Assembly (NCBI GenBank): GCA_903869675.1
Contig: CAIQAB010000011.1
Location: 62,001 to 126,000, forward strand
From: an uncultured Verrucomicrobiota bacterium
GTDB taxonomy: Bacteria > Verrucomicrobiota > Verrucomicrobiia > Opitutales > Opitutaceae
Direction: 5' to 3'
Length of the DNA: 64,000 bases
Under the pieces are notes generated by a model that was given only the letters and a program-made list of their open reading frames with translations, was not told where the DNA came from and did no database searches. Below, one piece after another: positions 42,124 through 50,106 of the stretch. How positions within the stretch are numbered: position 1 is the first letter of the stretch; every line of letters starts with the position of its first letter. The position numbers and the translations under genes are program-made.

Positions 42124-43113
42124 ATGTCGATCCTCGCCGCCCCGCTTTCCCACGGCCCGAGCAGCGCCGCTGACCCCGCCGAGGGCCGCCGCTACGGCGG
42201 CGCTTTCCGCGTCTCCGCCGTCCTCCACTTGGTCCTGCTTGGCCTCGTCATACTTCTGACCGTGGTCGTGCGCCATAAAGACGCGGAGAAACCCGCCGTC
42301 TTCGAGCTCGTCGCCGGCCAAGGCGATAACTTCCTCGCCCTCGACGCCCCTTCCGGCAGCGAGGCCGGCCGCGCCACCGAGGGCGAAATCGCGTTCACCT
42401 CACCCGATCCCGTTCCCGTCTGGACCCCGCCGGCCGCCGCACCCGCCGAGCCCGAACCCGTCGCCCCCGCTGAGGTTACCCCAGTCGAGGCTGTCGCTCC
42501 CCCCGCCCCGGTTACACCAGCTCCACCTGTCCCCAACTTCGCCAAAGCAATCAAACAGACCATTCGCGCCGAAGTGAAAAAGGCCGACAAACAGATTCAA
42601 AAACAACGCGCCGAAGATAAAAAAGCCGCTGCCGAGGCGGAAAAGCGCACCAGCTACGAACAATTCCAAAAACAAAACCCGGGGAAAACCTCCGGTGCCA
42701 AAAGCAAGGCCGCCGCAGGCGCCGGAGCCGCCGCCTCGCCCGGAAAACGGATCGATATCAATAGTCTGAAACGAGGCGTCACCGGCGGCACTGGTGCCGG
42801 GTCCACCGGGGCGGGCGGCACCGCCCTCTCCCGCGCCGAGGCCAACGCGATGGACGCCTATTTCGCCCTGCTGATGCAGCGCCTGCGCGAGAACCACGAA
42901 AAACCCGCCGGCCTCAGCGATCTGCTCAACGCCCAAGTCTCCTTTACCATGGCCGCCGACGGCACCCTTTCAGGAGTGCGCATCGTAGCCAGCTCGGGTA
43001 ATGCGGAGTTTGATCAATCCGTGCTCGAAGCCTTCAGTCGGGTGAAAATGCCAGCCCGTCCGGATAAAAAAACCGAGGTCTACCGCATCACTTTCCGCAT
43101 CAAGGAGGCGTGA
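42124..43113 (+). CDS. TonB/TolA-like energy transducer
   Basis: 329 residues. A membrane segment at about 29-50 (VSAVLHLVLLGLVILLTVVV) anchors the protein. A Pro/Ala/Glu-rich stretch at about 95-140 and a Lys/Ala/Glu-rich helical stretch at about 145-195 (AEDKKAAAEAEKRTSYEQF) span the periplasm, then a Gly-rich linker. The last 90 residues (VSFTMAADGTLSGVRIVASS, ALEAFSRVKMPARP-like) match the TonB C-terminal fold. The helical middle is like TolA, the C-terminus like TonB, so either name could fit. It transmits proton-motive energy to outer-membrane partners. Confidence 0.85.
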   Translation: MSILAAPLSHGPSSAADPAEGRRYGGAFRVSAVLHLVLLGLVILLTVVVRHKDAEKPAVFELVAGQGDNFLALDAPSGSEAGRATEGEIAFTSPDPVPVWTPPAAAPAEPEPVAPAEVTPVEAVAPPAPVTPAPPVPNFAKAIKQTIRAEVKKADKQIQKQRAEDKKAAAEAEKRTSYEQFQKQNPGKTSGAKSKAAAGAGAAASPGKRIDINSLKRGVTGGTGAGSTGAGGTALSRAEANAMDAYFALLMQRLRENHEKPAGLSDLLNAQVSFTMAADGTLSGVRIVASSGNAEFDQSVLEAFSRVKMPARPDKKTEVYRITFRIKEA

Positions 43114-43495
43114 TCGGTCGGCCCGCCGCCGCCGCCCGCCCATAAGCCCGAGCGGCACCGGCCGAAGAAGGCGGCACCGGTTGGTCCGGGCGCAAAGGAT
43201 TGAGGCTGCAACGAAGGAGGAGCTGCTCGTTCTCGCGATCCAGATGCAGGATTTGCAGGGATTTCTCCCGCGCCCGCTCGAGCAGCTCCCCGCCATGCTC
43301 GCCAGCCACCCTCGGCCGCGCCTTCAAATCGGCCACACTTGTTTCAAAACGGGCCGCCAGCGCCTGCTTGCGCTCGCGCCACGCCGCATCAGGCGCCCGA
43401 AGCTCCAGTTTCAGAATGCGATTTTCCTCGAGCGCGAGAGCATGGAGCTCTTCGCAGAGCACAAGGTGGCGGGTAAGCAGTTCAGGAAGACTCAT
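43100..43495 (-). CDS. Coiled-coil hypothetical protein
   Basis: 131 residues from ATG at 43495 (MSLPELLTRHLVL). Heptad-like Leu, Glu and Ala repeats through about residue 95 (ALALEENRILKLELR, LLERAREKSLQILHLDRENEQLLL) imply a coiled coil; the C-terminal 35 residues are Pro/Ala/Arg-rich. It overlaps the 3' end of the tonB gene by 14 bp on the opposite strand. No known family is recognised. Confidence 0.6.
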   Translation of the reverse strand: MSLPELLTRHLVLCEELHALALEENRILKLELRAPDAAWRERKQALAARFETSVADLKARPRVAGEHGGELLERAREKSLQILHLDRENEQLLLRCSLNPLRPDQPVPPSSAGAARAYGRAAAAGRPITPP

Positions 43496-43623
43496 GCCGG
43501 AAAAGGGAGAATGGGGTTGCACCGAGCGGGCCTGGAATGAAACCCATAAAAAACTGAAATACCAAGTGCGGAGGGTAGCCCAAACCTTGGTTTAAAACGT
43601 ATATAATCAAAAAGTTTTCCCGG

Positions 43624-45039
43624 TTAAAGCGCGGGGGCGGCGGGCGCGGCAGGTGCGGCGGGCGCAACCAGGGCCGCACCGGCCGGGGCAGTCTCTGCGG
43701 GCTGCTCAGGTCCAGTGGCAAGCGCTACCTCCGCCGGGTCAGGAGATGCCGGCGCGCCTGGAGCGGAAGCCGCGGGCGGCGGCAAGGGAGGCGGACCCAA
43801 TTCCCCCAGATCCACCTGCGAACGCGTAAACCATCCCAACTGCTCCGAACGCCAGGCCGCCATTCGCACAATATCCGCGATCGTCGGCAATGGCTTGTCC
43901 CCCGCGACCTTTGCGATCTCACCGTAAGCCTCAAGCGCCGCGGCATGCTGGGCGAGCCGCTCTTCGCAGAGTCCGATGTGATAGAGAATAGGCAGGCGCC
44001 ACTCCTGCGCAGGATCCAGCTCGGCCAGGGCGCGGAATAACAAAAGGGCACCCGTGAAATCGCTGCGGGTATAAAACTGGTTAGCCAGCTGATTACCCGT
44101 GCGACGCTGCCACGCCAGCCACGTCGGCGCATCGGGCGTGCTGCGCTCGTGCTCATGCTTCAGAAGATCAAGGGTGACTTGCAGCGATTCCTCATCGCGC
44201 CCCAGCTTGGCCAGCAGAGTCGCCAGCAAGAACCTCGCCTCAGGATTTTGCTCCGCCACCGGCTCCTGCTCAATAAAGGCCCGCAACGCCGTGACCGCCG
44301 CCAGGTCTTCACCCGCCAGGAGACGCGCATGGGCTACCTTGAAGCGCGCCCGCGCCCGGTCCACCGGAGCAAGGTCGAGCAGATTCAGCCGGTTGAAAAA
44401 CTTGATCGCGTTGGCATAGTCCCCGGTCGAGAGGTGGGTTTCCGCGATCTCGAATTGGGCCGTCCGCACCGTGCGCCGATAACGCAATCCCTCGGCCTCG
44501 GGCATGCGCAGGGTGGCGTTGAGCACCGAATAAAAACGCGCGATCGCCAGCTTGGGCGAACCCAGCTCCCGGTAGGTGCGGCCAAGCTCCAGCAAGGCCG
44601 AGGGCGTTTCGATAAAATCTGGATGATCGCGAATCAACAGCTCGTAAGTCGCGGCCGCCTTCACTCCTTCGCCCGATTTACGCAGGGTGCGCGCTAGGCC
44701 CAGCAAAGCCGTGGCAAGTTGAACCGGATCCTCGGATTCAGCAGCCACCGAGTTGTAGGCCATTAGCGCCGACTGAAGGTCACCCGAGGCAAGCTTGCTT
44801 TCGCCAAGACGCAGCAGGCTGGCCTGATCATCCACCAGAGATTTGGTCACGGCCTCGCCCCCGGTTCCGCCCGGGGCCGCCGGGGCTTCGGAGGGGGCGG
44901 CCTGTGGGTGCCCCTCCGCTGCAACCGGAGGCGTCTCCGCCGCTTGCGCAGGGACCGCTTCATGGTCGCCAGACCCATGCAGGGGGAGCACGACTCCCCA
45001 GACCAACATGAAAGCCGAAACCGAGGATATGCGGTTCAT
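43624..45039 (-). CDS. Periplasmic tetratricopeptide-repeat protein
   Basis: 471 residues with a signal peptide (SSVSAFMLVWGVVLPLHGS). Residues about 70-380 carry TPR-like helix pairs (GESKLASGDLQSALMAYNSV, LGLARTLRKSGEGVKAAATYE, YHIGLCEERLAQHAAALEAYG). Both ends are Pro/Ala-rich, including a long C-terminal Ala/Pro tail. TPR proteins act as scaffolds; the exbB-exbD-tonB operon nearby suggests an envelope role, by proximity only. Its ATG overlaps the stop of the upstream gene (ATGA), so the two are translationally coupled. Confidence 0.8.
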   Translation of the reverse strand: MNRISSVSAFMLVWGVVLPLHGSGDHEAVPAQAAETPPVAAEGHPQAAPSEAPAAPGGTGGEAVTKSLVDDQASLLRLGESKLASGDLQSALMAYNSVAAESEDPVQLATALLGLARTLRKSGEGVKAAATYELLIRDHPDFIETPSALLELGRTYRELGSPKLAIARFYSVLNATLRMPEAEGLRYRRTVRTAQFEIAETHLSTGDYANAIKFFNRLNLLDLAPVDRARARFKVAHARLLAGEDLAAVTALRAFIEQEPVAEQNPEARFLLATLLAKLGRDEESLQVTLDLLKHEHERSTPDAPTWLAWQRRTGNQLANQFYTRSDFTGALLLFRALAELDPAQEWRLPILYHIGLCEERLAQHAAALEAYGEIAKVAGDKPLPTIADIVRMAAWRSEQLGWFTRSQVDLGELGPPPLPPPAASAPGAPASPDPAEVALATGPEQPAETAPAGAALVAPAAPAAPAAPAL

Positions 45040-45449
45040 TTTTGCTCGTAAGTAGCCCGACTGGGAAGCGCCGGCGGCGGGAGGAAATAGGGGAGCAACT
45101 GCTCCACCTTCACGCCTCCGGGCGGAGCAAAAGTATCCGGCAGCAACTCCGCCTCGCCCGACTGGCTGTTTACCGGCCCGGATTCAGTATGGGGATGCCG
45201 CGGCTCGATCTCCACCACGGGCGGGTTGTCCGCAGGTTCGGGAAGAATCATCGGCGGCTCGACGGGCTCGGAACTGACCTCGATGACGGGTGCAGGCGGA
45301 AGCGGAGGGGGCGCGACCGGACGTGGTCGCGCAAAACGCAAGGGCACCGGCCCTTGGGAGACCAGATAAGGCACGGAGGCAGCCGGCAGCGCAGCCGCTT
45401 GATTAGCGGCCAATACGGCGGATAGGATGCAGGCGGCCGCCCCCGTCAT
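45036..45449 (-). CDS. Secreted proline-rich protein coupled to the TPR gene
   Basis: 137 residues from ATG at 45449, giving a signal peptide (MTGAAACILSAVLAANQAAA); an in-frame ATG at 45509 would add 20 residues. The mature part is Pro-rich (RPVAPPPLPPAPV, PPMILPEPADNPP) and probably extended in the periplasm. The stop overlaps the TPR start by 4 bp. Function is unknown; partnership with the TPR protein is likely. Confidence 0.65.
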   Translation of the reverse strand: MTGAAACILSAVLAANQAAALPAASVPYLVSQGPVPLRFARPRPVAPPPLPPAPVIEVSSEPVEPPMILPEPADNPPVVEIEPRHPHTESGPVNSQSGEAELLPDTFAPPGGVKVEQLLPYFLPPPALPSRATYEQK

Positions 45450-45669
45450 CTTCCGGTGGGAAGAAGAAGGAGTGGCTAAGCTGCGCGCAGACGTGCAGGG
45501 TGCGGACATGAGCGGGTGGTGCGGTGAGAGTGTTCACGGTGCCATCCTGAGATAATGGGTTCCGCCCTATGCATCGACACCCCCCGCCCAGACTTGAGCA
45601 CAAATCGTTGTTTCGGAAATCCCGGATCCTTTTATCCGTTTCTTGCACCCGCCCGCGCTTTTTGCGGCC

Positions 45670-48252
45670 ATGACTATCGTCCCCCCGCCCATGTCCGACT
45701 CCCCGCCCGCCCCCAAGCTCACCCCGATGCTCCAGCAATACTTCGAGGTGCGGCGCGGCCTGCCCAAGGACACCTTGCTGCTTTTCCGGTTGGGCGATTT
45801 TTACGAACTCTTCTTCGATGACGCCATCGACGCCTCCCGCCTGCTCGGCCTTACCCTGACCAAACGGGGCGACCATCCGATGGCCGGCCTTCCCTTCCAC
45901 GCCGCCGACGGCTACGTAAACAAACTCCTCGCCACCGGCCGCAAGGTCGCAATCTGCGACCAAGCCGAACCCGCGGTCGCTGGTAAACTCGTCCGCCGCG
46001 CCCTCACCCGCATCCTCTCTCCCGGCACCACCCTCGACGCGAAACAACTCGACGCCTTGCGCAACCACTACCTCGCCGCCCTCCACCTCGATCGTGCCGG
46101 CCTGCACGCATCCTGGCTGGATCTCTCCACCGGCGATTTCCGCCTAGCCTCCGAGCCCCGCCCCGAAGACCTCCTGCCTGTCCTCACCTCCCTCGATCCG
46201 CGCGAAATTATTCTGCCGGAGGGTCAATTGGATAAATGGCGCGCCGCCCCCCACGAGCAGACCGGCCTCCACGCCCTCGCCGCCTTCGTCGCCGGGCGCG
46301 CCCTCACCGAGTTACCCGCCTTTCAATTCGAGCCCGCCACCGGTCTACGCGCTGTCCTCTCGACCCTCGGCGTGCTCAACCTCGAGGGCTTCGGCCTCGC
46401 GTCCGGCCACCCCGCCCTCGGCCCCGCCGGCGCCCTCGTGCTCTACGTCACGGAAAACCTCTGCGCCAAACCGGAAAACCTCCACCGCCTCCAACTCCAC
46501 CGCAGCGCCGCCACCCTGCTGCTTGACCCGGCCACCCTTCGTAATCTGGAGATTTTCACCTCCTCGCGCGGAGAACGCACCAGTTCCCTGCTGTCCGCCA
46601 TCAACCGCACCCACACCGCCCCCGGCGCCCGCCTGCTCGAAGCCTGGCTAGCCGCTCCGCCGCAAGACCTCGCTGAAATCCGCCGCCGCTCCACCGCCGT
46701 CGGCGCCCTGCTCTCCGCCCCCGGACCGCTCGCCGATCTGCGCACCGCCCTAGGCCAGGTCCGCGATATACCCCGCATCCTCGGGCGCTTGCAAAACCGC
46801 CTGCGCAACCCGCGCGAGCTCGGCGGCATCCGCGATACCCTCGCCCAGCTCCCGGCCCTGCGTTCCGCCTTGGCGTCTTTCTCCGCGCCCCTCAGCCCCT
46901 TCGCCGCCGAACTTCGCGACTTCGCGTCTTTGCGCTTAACTTTGGACAATGCCCTCGCCGACGAACTCCCCGCCGATCTCGCCGACGGCAACCTCATCCG
47001 CCCCGGCCACGACGCCGAGCTCGACCGCCTCCACGCCCTCAAAACCGGCAACCGCGCCTGGCTCTCCGAACTCGAGGCCGCCGAACAGGCCCGCACCGGC
47101 ATTCGCAGCCTTAAGGTTAAATTCACCAACAATTTCGGCTACTACATCGAGATCACCAAGGCCAATCTCCACCTCGTCCCCGCCGACTACATCCGCCGCC
47201 AGACTACCGTGAACGGCGAGCGCTACGTCACCGAGGCCCTCCGCCAGAAAGAGAAGGAAATCCTCTCCGCCGACGACCTTGCCCTCGCCCGCGAGCACGA
47301 GCTCTTCGCCGCGCTCGTCGCCGCCGTATTGGACGAGTCTATCGCCCTCACTCGGACCGCCCAAAGCCTCGCCGAGCTCGACGTCCTCGCCGGCTGGGCC
47401 GAGCTCGCCCGCGAGTGGGATTACTGCCGGCCCGAGTTCATCGAGGATGCCGTTTTAGAAATCACCGCCGGTCGCCACCCCGTGGTCGAGCAGATGCTCC
47501 GCGACCCCACCCGGCCCGCCGGCTCCCAGGCCTTCGTGCCCAACGACACCCGTCTCTCTGCCGGCGCCGAGCAACTCGCGTTGCTCACCGGCCCCAACAT
47601 GGCCGGCAAATCGACCTACATCCGCCAAATCGCCCTCATTTCCCTCATGGCCCACGTGGGCAGCTGGGTGCCCGCCACCACCTGCCGCCTCGGCCTGATC
47701 GACCGCATTTTCTCCCGCGTCGGCGCCAGCGACGACCTCGCCCGCGGCAATTCGACCTTCATGGTCGAGATGAACGAGACCGCTAATATCCTCAACCACG
47801 CCACCGAACGCTCTCTGATCATCCTCGACGAGATCGGCCGCGGCACCTCGACCTACGACGGCCTGTCCATCGCCTGGGCCGTCGTCGAACACCTGCACGC
47901 CGACCCCGAACGCGGCCCGCGCACGCTGTTCGCCACGCACTATCAGGAATTAACCCAACTGGAAAAACACCTGTCCCGCCTGCGCAACTACTCGGTGGCG
48001 GTGAAGGAGTGGAACGACGACATCGTCTTCCTGCGCCGCGTCGTGCCCGGCCCCGCCGAGCGCAGTTTCGGCATCCAGGTCGCCCGCCTCGCCGGTCTGC
48101 CTCCGAGCGTGATCGATCGCGCCCGCGCCATTCTCGCCAAACTCGAAGGCGACGAGACCTCCGTCGAGCTACCCGCCGCCCCAGTCGCAAAGCCCAAGAA
48201 AAAACTCACTGTCGCCCCGGCCGCCGACACCGCCCAGCTCGAGTTGCTCTAG
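45670..48252 (+). CDS. mutS: DNA mismatch repair protein MutS
   Basis: About 860 residues from ATG at 45670; ATG at 45691 is also possible. The mismatch-binding domain begins TPMLQQYFEVRRGLPKDTLLLFRLGDFYELF, whose later part carries the usual Phe-x-Glu region. The lever contains NLIRPGHDAELDRLHALK. Walker A is GPNMAGKSTYIRQ, and DEIGRGTSTYDGLSIAW is the MutS signature. It recognises mispairs and recruits MutL. Codons 423-432 or so (LRDFASLRL) are encoded by a three-unit dispersed-repeat arm. Confidence 0.96.
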   Translation: MTIVPPPMSDSPPAPKLTPMLQQYFEVRRGLPKDTLLLFRLGDFYELFFDDAIDASRLLGLTLTKRGDHPMAGLPFHAADGYVNKLLATGRKVAICDQAEPAVAGKLVRRALTRILSPGTTLDAKQLDALRNHYLAALHLDRAGLHASWLDLSTGDFRLASEPRPEDLLPVLTSLDPREIILPEGQLDKWRAAPHEQTGLHALAAFVAGRALTELPAFQFEPATGLRAVLSTLGVLNLEGFGLASGHPALGPAGALVLYVTENLCAKPENLHRLQLHRSAATLLLDPATLRNLEIFTSSRGERTSSLLSAINRTHTAPGARLLEAWLAAPPQDLAEIRRRSTAVGALLSAPGPLADLRTALGQVRDIPRILGRLQNRLRNPRELGGIRDTLAQLPALRSALASFSAPLSPFAAELRDFASLRLTLDNALADELPADLADGNLIRPGHDAELDRLHALKTGNRAWLSELEAAEQARTGIRSLKVKFTNNFGYYIEITKANLHLVPADYIRRQTTVNGERYVTEALRQKEKEILSADDLALAREHELFAALVAAVLDESIALTRTAQSLAELDVLAGWAELAREWDYCRPEFIEDAVLEITAGRHPVVEQMLRDPTRPAGSQAFVPNDTRLSAGAEQLALLTGPNMAGKSTYIRQIALISLMAHVGSWVPATTCRLGLIDRIFSRVGASDDLARGNSTFMVEMNETANILNHATERSLIILDEIGRGTSTYDGLSIAWAVVEHLHADPERGPRTLFATHYQELTQLEKHLSRLRNYSVAVKEWNDDIVFLRRVVPGPAERSFGIQVARLAGLPPSVIDRARAILAKLEGDETSVELPAAPVAKPKKKLTVAPAADTAQLELL
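46912..46939 (+). repeat. Three-unit repeat arm inside the mutS coding sequence
   Basis: CTTCGCGA, CTTCGCGT and CTTTGCGC follow one another and end in TTAA. The palindrome at 7708-7733 has the same design: CTTAGCGT, CTTTGCGC, CTTTGCGC, TTAA. The arm is in frame and translated as LRDFASLRL in the lever region of MutS. No opposing arm is evident. Confidence 0.6.
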
Positions 48253-48284
48253 TCCGGAACGGCGGAGGCATCTCGAAAACCAGC

Positions 48285-48689
48285 TCAGATGTGCTTGGAG
48301 TCGTCCGCGTCCTTTTTGACGTAGCCGGTTTCCTGACGCTGGTGATTGACGGCGTTTTTCTTGAGGTAGGCTTGGTAAACGTCCTCTGCCGTCATGCCCA
48401 GGGTCTGGGCCAGCGAGACGAGAAAGTGGAATAGATCGACCACCTCGACCTTGGCGTTCTGCTCGTCGAATTTCTGGTATTTCGCCCACCATTTCCACGG
48501 CACGCTGTCGATCAGCTCAGCCGTCTCCTGCTGCATGGCCCGGGTATAGTTAAGGATCCACTTGGCCTTCTCCTCGTCGGTCGGTGGAGGCAAAGCGACC
48601 CCGATACGGGCATTCAGGGCCTCCTGCATGCGGAAGATTTCTTCTAGTTTGTCCATGGTCAGGCCAAGCTGGGTAGCGCCGTCGGCCAT
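48285..48689 (-). CDS. dUTP diphosphatase, all-alpha (dUTPase_2) family
   Basis: 134 residues from ATG at 48689; ATG at 48656 (MDKLEEIF) is equally possible. Marks of the MazG-related helical dUTPases are WILNYTRAMQQETAELIDS, SVPWKWWAKYQKFDEQNAK and VEVVDLFHFLVSLAQ, carrying the magnesium-binding Glu/Asp residues. It removes pyrophosphate from dUTP, limiting uracil in DNA and supplying dUMP. The 3' end faces mutS 33 bp away, so two DNA-fidelity genes adjoin convergently. Confidence 0.88.
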   Translation of the reverse strand: MADGATQLGLTMDKLEEIFRMQEALNARIGVALPPPTDEEKAKWILNYTRAMQQETAELIDSVPWKWWAKYQKFDEQNAKVEVVDLFHFLVSLAQTLGMTAEDVYQAYLKKNAVNHQRQETGYVKKDADDSKHI

Positions 48690-48895
48690 GGCAAGCCCGC
48701 GAAGCCTGTGACTGACCCAGCCCCGCCGGGAGAGCCGGCGGCGAAACAAAAGGTTGCGCCCGATGCGTGACGCCATGAGCTTGCACAAGATTGTTGCCGC
48801 GTGACGCGCTTCCTGCGCTCCGCCGCCACAATCACCCCCGCGCAGCTCCCGCGCCCTTGTGGTGAGCGCGCATTCAACACCAAACCAAACCAGAC

Positions 48896-49981
48896 ATGTC
48901 CGAACAAAACCCGTCCGACGCAGCGCCCCTTGCGGAGCCCGTCGCGACCCCCGCCGCGCCCGCCGCCCCCGTCGCTCTAGACGGCTTTGGCTCCACGCGC
49001 GGCACCGGCCTGGCCCGGGGCAAACGCCCCGCCCGCCCCGCCGCCCCCGCCCCGGCCGACTCCGCGTCCGCCGGCGGCTACCAACCGACCGCCCTCCAGG
49101 TGATCGTCGCCAAGACCGAATACGTGAACCCGTTCGCCCCCGCGCCTGAACCCGCCCCCACTGCCCCGGTCGCCCCCACCCCGGCGCCCGCGGCCCCAGT
49201 GGTCGTGGCAGAGCCCGCTCCAGCGGCCGAAGCCGCACCCGCGCCTGCGGTTTTCACGCCCGCCCCCCGGCCCCTCGCGCCCGCGCCCAAGGCCGAGCTG
49301 AACATACTCCCCCCCGCCGCCCCCCGGCCCGTGACCAGTTGGGAATCCCCCGGTGCGTCCACCCCGTCCACCCATTCCCCGGTCGCACCTGCCGCCACCG
49401 GGCCGCGTCCGGTTTTTCAAGTCGAGCGCAAGCCCATCGTCGCCCGCGAGATCGCCCCGCTCCGCCCCGTCGAAGGCCGGCCCGCCGGTGAACCCGCCCA
49501 CCGCGACGTCCGCGGTGACGGCCGCGGCAACGGCCGCCGGAGCGATCATCCCCGTCGCGAAGGCAATAATGCCCGCCCCGAAGGCCAGCGCCCCAGCCCC
49601 GGTAAACCCGCCGCGAGCGCTCCCGCGACCAATAGCCCCAAAGGCGAAAAGGCCGGCGGCTTCGTCGGCTGGCTAAAAAATATCTTTGGAGGAGGCGCCT
49701 CCGAGACCCCTGCTGCCACCACCCCCGGCGAGAAGCCCCACGGTGAACGCGGCCCCCGCCCCGAGGGTCAGGGTCGCAGCGATGGCCGGCGCCGGCGGCG
49801 CGGCGGTCGCGGCCGCAATGGCGGCGGCGGCGGTTTCCAAGGTCAGGGTCAGCCCGGCGGTGAAAACCGCGGCCCCCGCCCCGAGGGCCAGGGCCACCCG
49901 GGTGGTGGTCGTCGTCACCACGGCGGCGGCGGCGGTCGTGGCCCCCGCCCCGAGGGAGGCAACCCCCGCCCGCAGGGCTGA
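48896..49981 (+). CDS. Low-complexity Pro/Ala- and RGG-rich protein
   Basis: 361 residues. Residues 1-170 are Pro/Ala-rich with no clear fold. The stretch GGFVGWLKNIFGGG near 258 is a short amphipathic helix. The C-terminal 100 residues are Arg/Gly-rich with three copies of RGPRPEG(Q/G) and RRRRRGGRGRNGGGGG, like RGG boxes of RNA-binding proteins. The corresponding DNA has near-identical 20-25 bp repeats near 49749, 49867 and 49938. No signal peptide, so cytoplasmic. An RNA-related or condensate-forming role is inference. A strong terminator follows. Confidence 0.65.
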   Translation: MSEQNPSDAAPLAEPVATPAAPAAPVALDGFGSTRGTGLARGKRPARPAAPAPADSASAGGYQPTALQVIVAKTEYVNPFAPAPEPAPTAPVAPTPAPAAPVVVAEPAPAAEAAPAPAVFTPAPRPLAPAPKAELNILPPAAPRPVTSWESPGASTPSTHSPVAPAATGPRPVFQVERKPIVAREIAPLRPVEGRPAGEPAHRDVRGDGRGNGRRSDHPRREGNNARPEGQRPSPGKPAASAPATNSPKGEKAGGFVGWLKNIFGGGASETPAATTPGEKPHGERGPRPEGQGRSDGRRRRRGGRGRNGGGGGFQGQGQPGGENRGPRPEGQGHPGGGRRHHGGGGGRGPRPEGGNPRPQG

Positions 49982-50022
49982 TAAACCTTGCCAAGCCCCG
50001 CGCCTCTCCGCGCATTTTCAAA

Positions 50023-50055
50023 GCGTCCGCCCCATCCGGCGGGCGCTTTTTTTTT
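50023..50055 (+). terminator. Intrinsic terminator after the RGG-rich gene
   Basis: GCGTCCGCC (50023-50031) and GGCGGGCGC (50038-50046) pair over 9 bp with one T-G pair; nine T follow. Confidence 0.88.
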
Positions 50056-50106
50056 AGCCGGTTTTCCACGCTCCTCGCTCCCCAGCCCACGCCCCCACCC
50101 ACGTTC

